38,977 nt of DNA from Pseudomonadales bacterium (GCA_022819645.1 JAJEGU010000056.1:1-38977); one strand, 5' to 3'. Positions 25,247 through 34,621 are shown, counted from the first letter of the stretch. A program made the numbers and translations. The notes: generated by a model not told the origin, from the letters alone.

Positions 25247-26397
25247 GACTTGCCTCCTTCGTTCTCGGAGCGCCATTCGAGAAGCAGTCTGCGCAGTTCC
25301 TCCTTGGGTGGAAGTTCCAGCTTGTAGCGGCTGGCGAAAATGCGTTCGTTGCCCTTGTCGAGCACGTATTCGACGACAGCATCGTTCTTGTCGGTACAGA
25401 GGATCAGGCCAATCGTCGGGTTGTCTTCCCGGGCGCGTATTTCGCGATCGAAATAGTGAACGTACATCTGCATCTGGCCAATATCGCCATGAGTGAGCTT
25501 TTCTGTTTTCAAATCGATGATCACATAACACTTCAGGCGCACATGATAAAAGACCAGGTCCGCGTAGAAATGGTCTCCATTCAGCGTGAGTCTTTTCTGA
25601 CGGGCTACGAAGGCGAATCCAGCCCCCAGTTCCAATAGAAACTCCTGCATGTGGCTAGTAAGGGCCGTTTCCAGTTCGCTTTCGACCAATCGATGCGACT
25701 CGGGAAGGCCGAGGAACTCCAAAGCATAGGGGTCTTTGATAATGTCGATGGGGTGTTGGGTCTCCTGTCCTTTGCTAACGAGTTGGAGCACACCGTCCTT
25801 GTCTCGGCTCTTGAGCAGGCGTTCAAAAAGCAGGGTGTTGATCTGTCGCTCAAGCTGCCGCTTGCTCCAGCGGTTACTGGCGGCTTCCTGTTCATAGAAT
25901 TGCCGCGCTTCATCGTTTTCAACGCGCATCAGGGTGCGGTAGTGTGACCAGCTTAGGTCGGGATGGAAGCCTGTGACGAATTCAGTACCCACTGGGTACT
26001 GTTTTTGTTTAAGTTCTCCCCCAGCGGGATAACCAATTGCAGCCATAGCAAATTTAGTACCCATTGGGTACTGAATTGCCAGTCGGTGTTCATAGATCAG
26101 ATAGAACTTCCTGCAATTTTGGAGGGTTGGCACGGAATATCCAGCGCCGTACTGCTCATTGAGCCGTTGGGAAAGGTCCAGTAGTAATGCCTTGCCGTAT
26201 TCGGCCCGTTTCTGCCCCTTCTGCTCTTCCTCAACGATTTCGCGTCCGATCAGCCAATATGCGGCCACCATTGCGCTATTGACCGTTCGGGCGACACGAC
26301 TGCGGGCTTCTTCGAGAATATCCACAATCCGACCGAACAACGCGGCATTGTCCGAGGCCGGCGTATCCGGGACTTGCGTTTGAATCTGTTCAGGCAT
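25243..26397 (-). CDS. DUF1016/YhcG-family PDDEXK nuclease
   Basis: A 384-residue protein with an N-terminal DUF1016 helical domain (about 20-180) and a C-terminal PDDEXK nuclease domain (about 215-360). The nuclease motif is HFYADLVFYH (D280) followed by YVIIDLKTEKL (D295, K297), with a conserved Gln in HGDIGQMQMYV. Such proteins are often found inside restriction operons; their role is not settled. Residues 109-140 contain three related short peptides, QYPMGTKF, GYPAGGEL and QYPVGTEF, encoded by DNA with two near-identical palindromes. It overlaps Res by eight bases upstream and Mod by four bases downstream. Confidence 0.87.
   Translation of the reverse strand: MPEQIQTQVPDTPASDNAALFGRIVDILEEARSRVARTVNSAMVAAYWLIGREIVEEEQKGQKRAEYGKALLLDLSQRLNEQYGAGYSVPTLQNCRKFYLIYEHRLAIQYPMGTKFAMAAIGYPAGGELKQKQYPVGTEFVTGFHPDLSWSHYRTLMRVENDEARQFYEQEAASNRWSKRQLERQINTLLFERLLKSRDKDGVLQLVSKGQETQHPIDIIKDPYALEFLGLPESHRLVESELETALTSHMQEFLLELGAGFAFVARQKRLTLNGDHFYADLVFYHVRLKCYVIIDLKTEKLTHGDIGQMQMYVHYFDREIRAREDNPTIGLILCTDKNDAVVEYVLDKGNERIFASRYKLELPPKEELRRLLLEWRSENEGGKS
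25983..26073. repeat. Pair of 17-19-base palindromes inside a coding region
   Basis: AGTACCCACTGGGTACT (25984-26000) and AGTACCCATTGGGTACT (26056-26072) are perfect odd-length palindromes, except for the central base, and lie exactly 72 bases (24 codons) apart. Between them CCCAGCGGGA looks like a degenerate third copy. They keep the frame of the DUF1016 gene. Confidence 0.75.
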
Positions 26398-29089
26398 GCA
26401 TCACTCCCTTGGCGCGAGACTTGAAGACTGAGTATTCCTTGACGGGCGCGTCGTACTTGACATGCGCATCCACCCCCAGCGCGTCAAAGTGTTTCATGGC
26501 GCACTTGATCTTGTAGACCTCGCTCTCACGAAGCGCCTTCTTGTCGGCAAGCTCGTTCGTGCCCTTGGTTTCGACAACGAAGTAGAACTCGGATTCATTG
26601 CCATCCTTGAGGTGCCTCCGGCGAAGAACAACACCGAAATCCGGGTTGTATGCGCCAATGGGGGTTGGAATCTGATAAAAGGCCGGGAGCTTGAGAAAGC
26701 AAACGACTTCGTCGTCGTTGTCCGCGGACAAGGCGAAATTCCGCTCGAAATTGCTGTCTAACGCAACGCAGTCGTAGAGGCCTCGGTTCGGCGTTTCGAT
26801 GGTGTCCGTGAAAGTCACGGTACTCGGTTCAAGCCGCGAGATATCGAAGTCCTCGCCGTTGGGCGCATAAGTCAAACCGCGAAGCAATTCATCCAGTTCG
26901 ATTGCCCGGATTCGCGATGATGCTTCATGGATGAAGCGGACAGGGTTTGCGACGATGTCCTCACGGTTGGTTACGTTTCGCAGAATCTCGATTACCGTCG
27001 GATAGGCAAGTGACGTTCCTTCGCTGATTTCCTCGACGAGGTCTACTGCCCCGAAAGTGGCGCGCAGGCGTCGTCGTTCGCTGCCCATGTGCTGTGTCGT
27101 CACCCCTTCGGCTTCAAGCCGCTCAATGCGGTCGAGTGATACTTCGGCGATGTAGCGTTCAATTTTCAGGGCATTCAAGGCCTCGGTGGCTCGATTGATA
27201 ACGGCGTCTTCGTCTATCACTACCGTGTAATCGGTGCGCAGACTCAGGCGCCGCCAGAATTCACGGAAGGAATCGCTCTCATAGATCGCATCGTTCCTTT
27301 TCACGCGGCGCTTGCGCGGGTGCTTGCCCTTCTGTTTGTGCCTGGTCTTTGCGCCGGACGCAGAAGACCCGTAGATCTCCGTGATTTCGCTCTGGTACTG
27401 ACTCACGAACGTTTCGTAAGTCTCGTTCGGCACGATCGTCAGAAGATTGATTTCGTCTCCCTCGGGGCAGTCTTCGGCGTCGTAGACGCGCTGGCCGTCC
27501 TGGTTGACCGAGATGCGAAGCCCGCGGCCGATCTCTTGGCGTTTCTTGATTTCGCTGTAGCTCTGGTTAAGCGTCGCGATGTTGAACACGTTGGGGTTGT
27601 CCCATCCTACGCCCAGAGCGGAATGCGAGAAGATGAACTCAACCGGGTTCCCGAGACGCAGCAGTTCTTCTTTCTGTTTCAGGATGAGGTCGAAAAGCTC
27701 CTTGTTCGTGCGCATGGAATGCTTGTTGTCCGTGTATTCGCCCTTTCCCGTTTGTGCGAAATAATAGCCCTGCACGGCAGCAATTTCTTCCTCGGATGGA
27801 GAGCGGTTCAGTTTTTCCTGACAGACTCGTCGATACTTCTCAGCGAAGACGCGGCGTATGATGCCGTCCGGCCGAACGTAGTTGTCAACGCAATCAATGA
27901 AGATGAGGGACAAGCACTTGATTCCCTGCGGCGCAAGCCGTTCACGCTTTGTGAAATGACTGTCGATCAGCCAATAGAGCTGCTCCCCGAAGATGCCCTC
28001 CAGGTCTGCGGCTTTCTCTTTTTCAGTCACCATAGCGCCATTCTCGAATTCGCAACGGTAGTGGCGTTCTCGAAGCGGTTTCGAGATGCGGCGAATGACA
28101 TAGCCCCGATAGCCGACGTTGCGCGTCTTCTCTTCGAGGTTATCACCGACCTTGAGAAGCGGAGACTCGCGTGAGGTAAACGATCCGTCTTGCTTTGCGT
28201 ACCAGAGGCGCAGTTTCGCCCTCGGCGGTTTGCCGTCCTGATACGTTTTCACTTCGACAAGCTCGACGCGCGACATCGCTTCCTGGTGTCGCTCTGCAAC
28301 GGTCAGCACTTCGATCTTTTTCACAAGGCCCTGCTGATAGCTGTCAAACGGAGTCAGCCGGTAGATGAGATTTCGCATGACCTTGTGGGTCGCGGAGTAA
28401 CGAAGCCGGCATAGCGGACTCAGTGCGTCGATTCGTTTGACGGCGTTCTTGGTGTCCATGCCTTCCTGTGGCTCGTCCATGATGACAATCGGGCGCGTAC
28501 TCGCAATGGCGCGGATGAACGGCATATTGGAGAACAGGTCTTCCCGCTGGGCCTGATTGAGAATGCGATCCTCCGCATTGAATGACTGAAGCGTCATCAC
28601 CATGAGTTGGGGATGCTGCTCCTCGACGAAGGCCTTCACGCGACTCAAGCGCTTGCTGTCGTATTCGAAGCACGCGGGCGTGAAGCCGTATACGTCGGCC
28701 AGTTGTCGCTTGAACACGTCGAAAGTGGCGAGGACGCCCTCCTTGATAGCAACGGAGGGGACAAGGATGATGAACTTCGTGAAGGCGTATTGGCGGTAGA
28801 GTTCGTAGACAGTCTTGAGGTAGACGAGAGTCTTGCCGGTGCCAGTCTCCATCTCGATGCAGAAGTCCAGAGCTTCATCGAGGGAAGCAGAATCTTCGTC
28901 GATGCCGCTGCCTTTGAGGACTGCGAGGACGTTCTCGCTGATTTGCTTCGGGGGGATGGTAAGGGCGTTGCGTCTCACACCTTCGTGGCAAGCCGTATCG
29001 AACGTGTTGCGCGGTTGTCCCTCAAAGAGGCGCACGACGGCATCGATAGCGTCGCGCTGATAGGAAAGTTCCTCAAGTTTCAGTTCCAT
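26390..29089 (-). CDS. Type III restriction endonuclease subunit (Res)
   Basis: An 899-residue superfamily 2 helicase-nuclease. Walker A is METGTGKTLVY (GTGKT at 83-87), the helicase motif II is IVIMDEPQ (205-208), motif III is YSATH, and motif VI is QEIGRGLRI. The C-terminal PDDEXK nuclease is complete: YNPDFGVV (D817) and FVVETKGTNE (E840, K842). The length and the DEPQ variant fit type III Res, which cuts unmethylated DNA after ATP-driven communication between two sites, in complex with Mod. It is the first gene of a six-gene minus-strand series. GC on a line I counted is about 50%, lower than the chromosome. No clear promoter was found in the 139 bases upstream. Confidence 0.92.
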   Translation of the reverse strand: MELKLEELSYQRDAIDAVVRLFEGQPRNTFDTACHEGVRRNALTIPPKQISENVLAVLKGSGIDEDSASLDEALDFCIEMETGTGKTLVYLKTVYELYRQYAFTKFIILVPSVAIKEGVLATFDVFKRQLADVYGFTPACFEYDSKRLSRVKAFVEEQHPQLMVMTLQSFNAEDRILNQAQREDLFSNMPFIRAIASTRPIVIMDEPQEGMDTKNAVKRIDALSPLCRLRYSATHKVMRNLIYRLTPFDSYQQGLVKKIEVLTVAERHQEAMSRVELVEVKTYQDGKPPRAKLRLWYAKQDGSFTSRESPLLKVGDNLEEKTRNVGYRGYVIRRISKPLRERHYRCEFENGAMVTEKEKAADLEGIFGEQLYWLIDSHFTKRERLAPQGIKCLSLIFIDCVDNYVRPDGIIRRVFAEKYRRVCQEKLNRSPSEEEIAAVQGYYFAQTGKGEYTDNKHSMRTNKELFDLILKQKEELLRLGNPVEFIFSHSALGVGWDNPNVFNIATLNQSYSEIKKRQEIGRGLRISVNQDGQRVYDAEDCPEGDEINLLTIVPNETYETFVSQYQSEITEIYGSSASGAKTRHKQKGKHPRKRRVKRNDAIYESDSFREFWRRLSLRTDYTVVIDEDAVINRATEALNALKIERYIAEVSLDRIERLEAEGVTTQHMGSERRRLRATFGAVDLVEEISEGTSLAYPTVIEILRNVTNREDIVANPVRFIHEASSRIRAIELDELLRGLTYAPNGEDFDISRLEPSTVTFTDTIETPNRGLYDCVALDSNFERNFALSADNDDEVVCFLKLPAFYQIPTPIGAYNPDFGVVLRRRHLKDGNESEFYFVVETKGTNELADKKALRESEVYKIKCAMKHFDALGVDAHVKYDAPVKEYSVFKSRAKGVMHA

Positions 29090-29228
29090 AAGGGAATGTC
29101 ATGATTCAGGAAGCGACGGCATATCCAGATCAAGCAATCGGCAAGGCTTCAACGGCGAACCTAAGCCGACCCGCGCTCGATGTCCAGAAAATCCAGGAAA
29201 TTTACCTCCGCGCTCGGTCCTTGTCCGA

Positions 29229-30206
29229 TCAAGCCGCCAGGAAGCCTTCGAGGCGGCCGCGGATGATCTGATCGGCCTGGTTCATGATGCGGTCGATGAG
29301 TTCCTTGACCGTGGGGATGTCGTGGATGAGGCCGGCGACCATGCCGCAGGACCAGGCGCCGGCGTCCATTTCGCCTTCGAGCATGACGCGCGGATAAACG
29401 CCGACGACTTCTTCCATGATGTCCTCGAAGCTGATCTCCTGGCCAAGTTCCTTTTCCTTCTCCAGCAGTTTTTCCACCGCGGCATTGCTCAGCACGCGTT
29501 CGGTGTTGCGCAGGGGGCGCATGATCAGCCGGGTCTGCAACTCGTCGGCCTCGACCAGGGCCTGTTTGACGTTCTCGTGAATCGGCGCTTCCTGCGTGGC
29601 CATGAAGCGGGTGCCCATGTTCATGCCGTCGGCGCCCATGGCGAGGGAGGCGACAAGGGAGCGGCCGTCGGCCTGGCCGCCCGAGGAGACGAAGGGGATT
29701 TCCAGTTCGTCCGCGGCGCGCGGCAGCAGGATCATGTTGGGGATGTCGTCCTCGCCGGGGTGGCCGCCGCATTCGAAGCCGTCGATGCTGGCGGCGTCGC
29801 AGCCGATGCGCTGGGCCTTGAGCGCGTGCCGCACGGATGTGCATTTGTGGATCACCTTGACGCCGGCGTCTTTCAGGTACGGCAGCACCTGCTGGGGATT
29901 GTTGCCGGCCGTTTCGACGATTTTCACGCCGCTGTCGATGATGACCTTGACGATGGCCGGATAATCGACCGATCTGACGGTGGGCAGAAAGGTCAGATTG
30001 ACGCCGATGGGCTTGCCGGTCATGTCCTGGGCCTTGGCGATCTCGTTGGCGAGGTCGGCGGGCGTTTTCTGGGTCAGCGCGGTAATGATGCCGAGGCCGC
30101 CGGCCTCGGAAACGGCCGCCGCGAGTTCGGCGAAACCGACGTAATGCATGCCGCCCTGGATGATGGGATGCTCGATTCCGAGCATTTCGGTGATTCGTGT
30201 CTTCAT
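29229..30206 (-). CDS. Nitronate monooxygenase family FMN protein
   Basis: A 325-residue TIM-barrel flavoprotein of the nitronate monooxygenase/2-nitropropane dioxygenase family, related to FabK. Visible motifs: HPIIQGGMHYVG (13-24), GFECGGHPGE (143-152, with the conserved His), and the FMN-phosphate region SSGGQADGRSLVASLAMGAD then GMNMGTRFMAT. Family members oxidise nitronates or reduce enoyl thioesters; here the lack of a specific marker leaves both open. GAGAGGATC directly before ATG 30206 supports the start. It diverges from the acyl-CoA dehydrogenase gene (153 bases between), which may hint at a shared role in acyl-CoA metabolism. Confidence 0.87.
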   Translation of the reverse strand: MKTRITEMLGIEHPIIQGGMHYVGFAELAAAVSEAGGLGIITALTQKTPADLANEIAKAQDMTGKPIGVNLTFLPTVRSVDYPAIVKVIIDSGVKIVETAGNNPQQVLPYLKDAGVKVIHKCTSVRHALKAQRIGCDAASIDGFECGGHPGEDDIPNMILLPRAADELEIPFVSSGGQADGRSLVASLAMGADGMNMGTRFMATQEAPIHENVKQALVEADELQTRLIMRPLRNTERVLSNAAVEKLLEKEKELGQEISFEDIMEEVVGVYPRVMLEGEMDAGAWSCGMVAGLIHDIPTVKELIDRIMNQADQIIRGRLEGFLAA

Positions 30207-30358
30207 GATCCTCTCTCAACGCACCACAAGCCGGGCCGAATGCTCTCATTCTCCGGGGCCGTTGTCATCTGTCTTCCTCTCCCTCCCCGTTTGATATTGA
30301 CGTGGGCTTGCGGCACTCTTGTTGCCGCTCTGACAAGACTAATCGACGGGAGACGGGC

Positions 30359-32113
30359 ATGACGTATCGGGCGCCTTTGAAGGAGATGCGGTTCATGCTG
30401 CACGAACTGGCCGGCGTCGATGAAGTCTGCGGCCGGGCGCCGTTCGAGGAAGCCAGCCCGGAACTCGTGCCCGCCATTCTGGAAGAGGCCGCGAAACTTG
30501 CCGAAAACGTGCTTGCCCCGCTGAACGGCGCCGGCGAAGCCGATCCGCCGGAAATCGTGGAAGGGCAGGTGCGCGAGACTGCGGGTTTCGCGGAAGCCTA
30601 CCGGCAATTTGCCGAAGGCGGCTGGAGCGCCTGCTCCGCAAGTCCCGAATTCGGCGGCATGGGCCTGCCCCAGGCCATCAATTGCGCGGTTTCCGAGATG
30701 TGGGCGGCGGCCAATCTGAGCTTTTCCATTTGTCCGATCCTGAGCATGGGGGCCGCCGAAGCGCTGGAATCCCACGGCGACGAGGCGCTGCGGACTCGCT
30801 ATCTGGAAAAGCTCGTCAGCGGCCAGTGGACCGGCACCATGAACCTCACCGAACCCCAGGCCGGCTCCGACCTCGGCGCGATTCGCAGCAGGGCGGTTCC
30901 CGAAGGCGACCATTACCGCATCTTTGGCCAGAAGATATTCATCTCCTGGGGCGACCACGGCATGGCCGAGAATATCGTCCATCTGGTGCTCGCCCGAGTC
31001 GATGGCGCGCCTGGGGGCGTGCATGGGATTTCCCTGTTTCTGGTACCGAAATTCCTGCCCGGGGCTGATGGCATTCCCGGCGAGCGCAATGACGTTCGGC
31101 CCATCGCCCTGGAACACAAGATGGGGATCCAGGGCAGCGCCACCTGCGCCATGGCCTATGGCGAAACCGGCCAGGGCGCCGTGGGCTGGCTCATCGGCGA
31201 GGAAAACAAGGGTCTTTCGTACATGTTCACCATGATGAACAGCGCCAGACTGCATGTGGGCCTGGAAGGCGTGGGCATTGCCGAGCTCGCCTGCCAGAAA
31301 GCCGTCGCGTTTGCCGCCGAGCGCGTGCAGGGCCGGCCCCTGGGGCGCAGCGACGGAACCATCATCCACCACCCCGACGTGCGGCGCATGATCATGTTGA
31401 TGAAATCCATGACCGAGGCGGCGCGGGCGATCTGTTATGCCGCCGCCGGCGCCATGGACCGGGCCCGCACCGGAGTGGCCGGCGCCGAATCCAGGGCCGC
31501 ATTGCTGATTCCCGTCGCCAAGGCCTGGAGTACCGAAATCGCCCAGGAGACGGCTTCGCTGTGTCTGCAGATTCACGGCGGCATGGGCTATGTGGAAGAG
31601 ACCGGCGCCGCGCAAATCGTGCGCGATGCCCGCATCACCACCATCTATGAAGGCACCACGGCAATCCAGGCCAATGATTTCATCGGCCGCAAGGTGCAGC
31701 GCGATGGCGGTGCGGAGCTTGCGCGGCTATGGCGGGAATCCGGCGAAATCTGCTCGCGGGGGGAACAGTCGAACCGGCTTGCCGCGGCGGCGGATTCGAT
31801 TCGGGAGGTCCTTGGGGAAGCTGAAGAGCTGCGACAATGGCTTTTGCGGCAAAACGATACGACCCGGGCGGCGGCGGCGGTGAATTTTCTCATGGGCTGC
31901 GGCACCTTGATGGGTGCCTGCCTGTTGCTCAAGTCCGCCCTGGCGGCCGAGGCGGCCATGGCGCGGGAACCGGACTTCCACGAGTCGCGCATCCGCCTCT
32001 GCCAATTCTTCGCGACCCAGGTTTTGCCCCGGGCCAAGGCGCACTTCAGCGCCTTGCGCGGCGCATCCCTGCCGGACCAGTTGCTGAGCGACCAGGCCCT
32101 GGAAATCGCCTGA
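30359..32113 (+). CDS. Acyl-CoA dehydrogenase, DmdC-like long type
   Basis: A 584-residue FAD-dependent acyl-CoA dehydrogenase. FAD and substrate motifs are MNLTEPQAGSDLG and KIFISWGDHG, and the C-terminal signature is CLQIHGGMGYVEE followed by ITTIYEGTTAIQAND with the catalytic base E431. The length and the roughly 120-residue extra C-terminal part fit the long branch that includes 3-methylmercaptopropionyl-CoA dehydrogenase (DmdC), an enzyme of DMSP breakdown; many members of this branch act on other acyl-CoAs, so DmdC activity is only possible. The start ATG follows GGGAGACGGGC. It is divergent from the nitronate monooxygenase-like gene. Confidence 0.9.
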   Translation: MTYRAPLKEMRFMLHELAGVDEVCGRAPFEEASPELVPAILEEAAKLAENVLAPLNGAGEADPPEIVEGQVRETAGFAEAYRQFAEGGWSACSASPEFGGMGLPQAINCAVSEMWAAANLSFSICPILSMGAAEALESHGDEALRTRYLEKLVSGQWTGTMNLTEPQAGSDLGAIRSRAVPEGDHYRIFGQKIFISWGDHGMAENIVHLVLARVDGAPGGVHGISLFLVPKFLPGADGIPGERNDVRPIALEHKMGIQGSATCAMAYGETGQGAVGWLIGEENKGLSYMFTMMNSARLHVGLEGVGIAELACQKAVAFAAERVQGRPLGRSDGTIIHHPDVRRMIMLMKSMTEAARAICYAAAGAMDRARTGVAGAESRAALLIPVAKAWSTEIAQETASLCLQIHGGMGYVEETGAAQIVRDARITTIYEGTTAIQANDFIGRKVQRDGGAELARLWRESGEICSRGEQSNRLAAAADSIREVLGEAEELRQWLLRQNDTTRAAAAVNFLMGCGTLMGACLLLKSALAAEAAMAREPDFHESRIRLCQFFATQVLPRAKAHFSALRGASLPDQLLSDQALEIA

Positions 32114-32124
32114 TGCGCGCTCCA

Positions 32125-32194
32125 TGTCATACCTGCGCGGAGTGAACTCCCCACTCCCGTCATTCTGCGCGGAGCGAAGCGGAGTCGCAGAATC
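32125..32194 (+). repeat. Double GTCATTCTGCGCG-type repeat
   Basis: A partial copy (32125-32150, GTCATACCTGCGCGGAG) is followed by a full copy (32159-32194) with the palindromic core GCGCGGAGCGAAGCGGAG. They lie between the acyl-CoA dehydrogenase stop and lptF. Confidence 0.7.
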
Positions 32195-32200
32195 CTGGCC

Positions 32201-32246
32201 GGAGCCTGCGCCGTAGGAATTCGCGATAGCGAAAATTCGCTATCGC
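32201..32246 (+). repeat. CCTGCG hairpin repeat joined to an 11-base-stem hairpin
   Basis: GGAGCCTGCGCCGTAGGAAT (32201-32220) is followed by GCGATAGCGAA/TTCGCTATCGC (32223-32246), a perfect hairpin. The combined unit faces the inverted module copy at 32322-32362. Confidence 0.65.
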
Positions 32247-32321
32247 CGCGCCGCTGGCCGGTCGATTGAGGCGAATATTGGTGAATATGCAACGAAATCG
32301 AGCGGCCAGGGGCATGGATGA

Positions 32322-32362
32322 GAGCGGATTTACAGCCGTGAATTCCCGCAGCGCAGGCTCCT
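32322..32362 (-). repeat. Inverted copy of the CCTGCGCCGCAGG module
   Basis: The reverse complement of 101-141 with three differences in 41 bases. It occupies the DNA just before lptF; the upstream extension of the lptF frame is a translation of this repeat and not part of the protein. Confidence 0.8.
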
Positions 32363-32394
32363 GGGACGTTCATTCGATTCCTCATGGCTTCCAG

Positions 32395-33471
32395 TTGATC
32401 GTTTTCCGCTATCTGGCAAGGCAGGTGTGGTTGACCACCGCCGTTGTGGCGCTGATTCTGCTCGGCGTGGCGGTGATTTCCCGCTTTGTGCAGTATCTTG
32501 GCGAAGCCGCAAGCGGCCAGAAGGCGGTGGACGCCCTGCTGCTGATCATGCTCTATCGCCTGCCGGAATTCCTGCTGGTCATCCTGCCCCTGGCGCTGCT
32601 GCTCGGCATCGTACTCGCCTATGGCCGCATGTACGCCGAAAACGAAATGGTCAGCCTCATGGGCGCGGGCATCGGTCAAACCCGGCTGCTGCGGATCACC
32701 CAGGGCATCGCCGGCGCGGTCATGGCGCTGATGGCTGTGCTGAGCCTCGGGCTGGCGCCCTGGGGCATGCGCCATGCGGAAGCCATCGTCCAGGACCAGG
32801 AGCAACTCACCGAACTCGACCTGATAGTGGCGGGGCAGTTCCGCAGCTTCAGCGATGGCGACCGGGTTACCTGGGTTGAAGCCGTCAGCGATTCCGAAGC
32901 GGGAGGACGGGAATTGCGCAATGTCTTCGTGGCCCTTGCCGGGGAAGACAACGCGCCGGTGATCGTACTCGCCGACTCGGCCCGCCCGGTACTCGACGAG
33001 GCCACCGGCGCCCGCTACATGCGCATGGATCGCGTGGCCCAGTACGACGGCGTTCCGGGAGACGCGCAATTCCGCCTCGGCCGCTTTGATTCCCAGTCGA
33101 TTCTCCTGCCGCAACCGACCGGGTTCGAGGAGACCCTGGAACGATCAACCATTCCCAGTCTGCAACTGCTTGCATCCGCCGAGCCGTTGCATCTGGCGGA
33201 ACTGCAATGGCGCCTGTCGCTGATTGCCCTGGTCCCGGTGCTGGCGGCGCTGGCGATTCCCCTGAGCCGGGTGCGACCGCGGCAGGGACGATATCTCAAG
33301 CTGTTGCCTGCGGCTTTTCTCTATGTGGTGTATTTCGCCGGACTGGAATTCTTCCGCGATGCCGTGGAAGACGGCGGCTCGCCCTTCAGCCTGTGGCTGG
33401 TGCACGCTGTTTTCCTCGCCCTCGCGCTGTTGCTCGGGCGCAGTGAAATGCCGGGTGGAAGCCGAACATGA
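32395..33471 (+). CDS. lptF: LPS export system permease LptF
   Basis: A 358-residue inner-membrane permease of the LptB2FGC complex, which extracts lipopolysaccharide from the inner membrane and passes it towards LptA. It has the LptF/LptG layout: two N-terminal helix blocks (residues about 10-120, including LPEFLLVILPLALLLGIVLAYGR without the break), a periplasmic beta-jellyroll (about 130-270) and three C-terminal helices. LptF homologues begin with IIFRYL; here LIVFRYLARQV starts at a TTG (32395), just after the repeat copy at 32322-32362, so this start is preferred to the ATG at 32314. The ribosome site is weak. The stop overlaps lptG by ATGA. Start choice is uncertain; identity is not. 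Confidence 0.85.
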   Translation: MIVFRYLARQVWLTTAVVALILLGVAVISRFVQYLGEAASGQKAVDALLLIMLYRLPEFLLVILPLALLLGIVLAYGRMYAENEMVSLMGAGIGQTRLLRITQGIAGAVMALMAVLSLGLAPWGMRHAEAIVQDQEQLTELDLIVAGQFRSFSDGDRVTWVEAVSDSEAGGRELRNVFVALAGEDNAPVIVLADSARPVLDEATGARYMRMDRVAQYDGVPGDAQFRLGRFDSQSILLPQPTGFEETLERSTIPSLQLLASAEPLHLAELQWRLSLIALVPVLAALAIPLSRVRPRQGRYLKLLPAAFLYVVYFAGLEFFRDAVEDGGSPFSLWLVHAVFLALALLLGRSEMPGGSRT

Positions 33472-34544
33472 ACCGGCTCGACAGTTTGCTGCGAAACGCC
33501 ATGCTGCTGGCCACGGCAGGCGCGACCCTGGTGATTCTCAGCCTGGACATGACTTTTTCCCTGATGGACCAGATGCAGGACACCAATGCCGGCTATACCG
33601 CGCTGGACGCCGTGGTTCACGTGTTGTGGACGACGCCGGCCAGCCTCCATGAACTGCTGCCGTTTGCAGCGCTCGGCGGCGCCCTCATCGGGCTCGGCAT
33701 GCTGGCCTCGGGCAATGAACTGGTAGTCATGCAGAGCGCCGGGGTCTCCACTGGAAGAATCCTGTTTGCCGTGTTCAAGCCCACGCTTGGGATCATGCTG
33801 TTCGGCCTGCTGATCGGCGAGTATGTGGCGCCGCCCCTGGAGCGGCAGGCGGAAAGCCACCGGGCGGAATTGCGTGGCGCCGACCCCGGGGCGGCGCTGG
33901 AGCAGGGTGCCTGGTACAAGTCCGGCGACGAGTTCATCCATGTGGGCGCCATCAGCCCCGATGACGCTTCGCTGATCGGCGTCAGCCGCTACCGCAGCGA
34001 TGGCGGCGGCAAACTGCTTTCGGCCAGCTTCGCCGCCAGCGCGCACTATGTGGCGGACCCCGAAACGCCGCACTGGCGCTTGCGGCAGGTGCGGGAGAGC
34101 CGCTTCACCGGCGAAGACATCGTTTCCAACAGCTATCCGGAGCAGGAATGGCGTGTTGACCTGTCGCCGGATTTGCTCGGGGTTTTGCTCATCGAGCCGG
34201 ATCAGCAGCCCATCAGCGGATTGTGGCGCATGGCGGGATTCCTGGAGGCGGAAGGCCTCGACAGCGCCCCGCATTACCTCGCATTCTGGAAAAAACTGCT
34301 GCAACCTCTGGCGACCCTGGCGCTGGTGCTGGTGGCGGCCTGTTTCGTGTTTGGCCCCCTGCGCGAGGCAACCATGGGCTACCGGATTTTTGTGGCGCTT
34401 TCCGTGGGGCTCGGATTCACCATCGTGCAGCGCATTCTGGAGCCATTGAGCCTGCTGTTCGGTTTCTCGCCCCTGCTCGCCGCCGCCGCGCCCATTCTTC
34501 TGCTCGCCCTGCTCGGCTGGCTATTGCTGCGCCGGGTAAACTGA
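33468..34544 (+). CDS. lptG: LPS export system permease LptG
   Basis: A 358-residue partner of LptF in the LPS exporter. It has the same fold: N-terminal helices (MLLATAGATLVILSLDM; LHELLPFAALGGALIGLG), a coupling segment ASGNELVVMQSAGVS that contacts the LptB ATPase, a periplasmic jellyroll and C-terminal helices ending LGWLLLRRVN. The start codon overlaps the lptF stop, so the two subunits are coupled in translation, as in most proteobacteria. The pair shows that the host makes an LPS outer membrane. Confidence 0.9.
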   Translation: MNRLDSLLRNAMLLATAGATLVILSLDMTFSLMDQMQDTNAGYTALDAVVHVLWTTPASLHELLPFAALGGALIGLGMLASGNELVVMQSAGVSTGRILFAVFKPTLGIMLFGLLIGEYVAPPLERQAESHRAELRGADPGAALEQGAWYKSGDEFIHVGAISPDDASLIGVSRYRSDGGGKLLSASFAASAHYVADPETPHWRLRQVRESRFTGEDIVSNSYPEQEWRVDLSPDLLGVLLIEPDQQPISGLWRMAGFLEAEGLDSAPHYLAFWKKLLQPLATLALVLVAACFVFGPLREATMGYRIFVALSVGLGFTIVQRILEPLSLLFGFSPLLAAAAPILLLALLGWLLLRRVN

Positions 34545-34621
34545 AGAACCCACTTTTGCGGGAAGCTGGAATCCCGTATTCTTGCGCCCTGCCTTTATAC
34601 AATGAAACTGGAGACGCACCC

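Noticed and set aside
29161-30249. 362-codon minus-strand frame overlapping the nitronate monooxygenase-like gene in another frame
   Set aside because: The translation is Arg/His/Gly-rich and meaningless; the frame 29229-30206 contains the family motifs and a ribosome site.
32266-32394. Possible N-terminal extension of LptF from an upstream start
   Set aside because: It translates the inverted repeat copy at 32322-32362, and LptF proteins normally begin at the position of the TTG at 32395.
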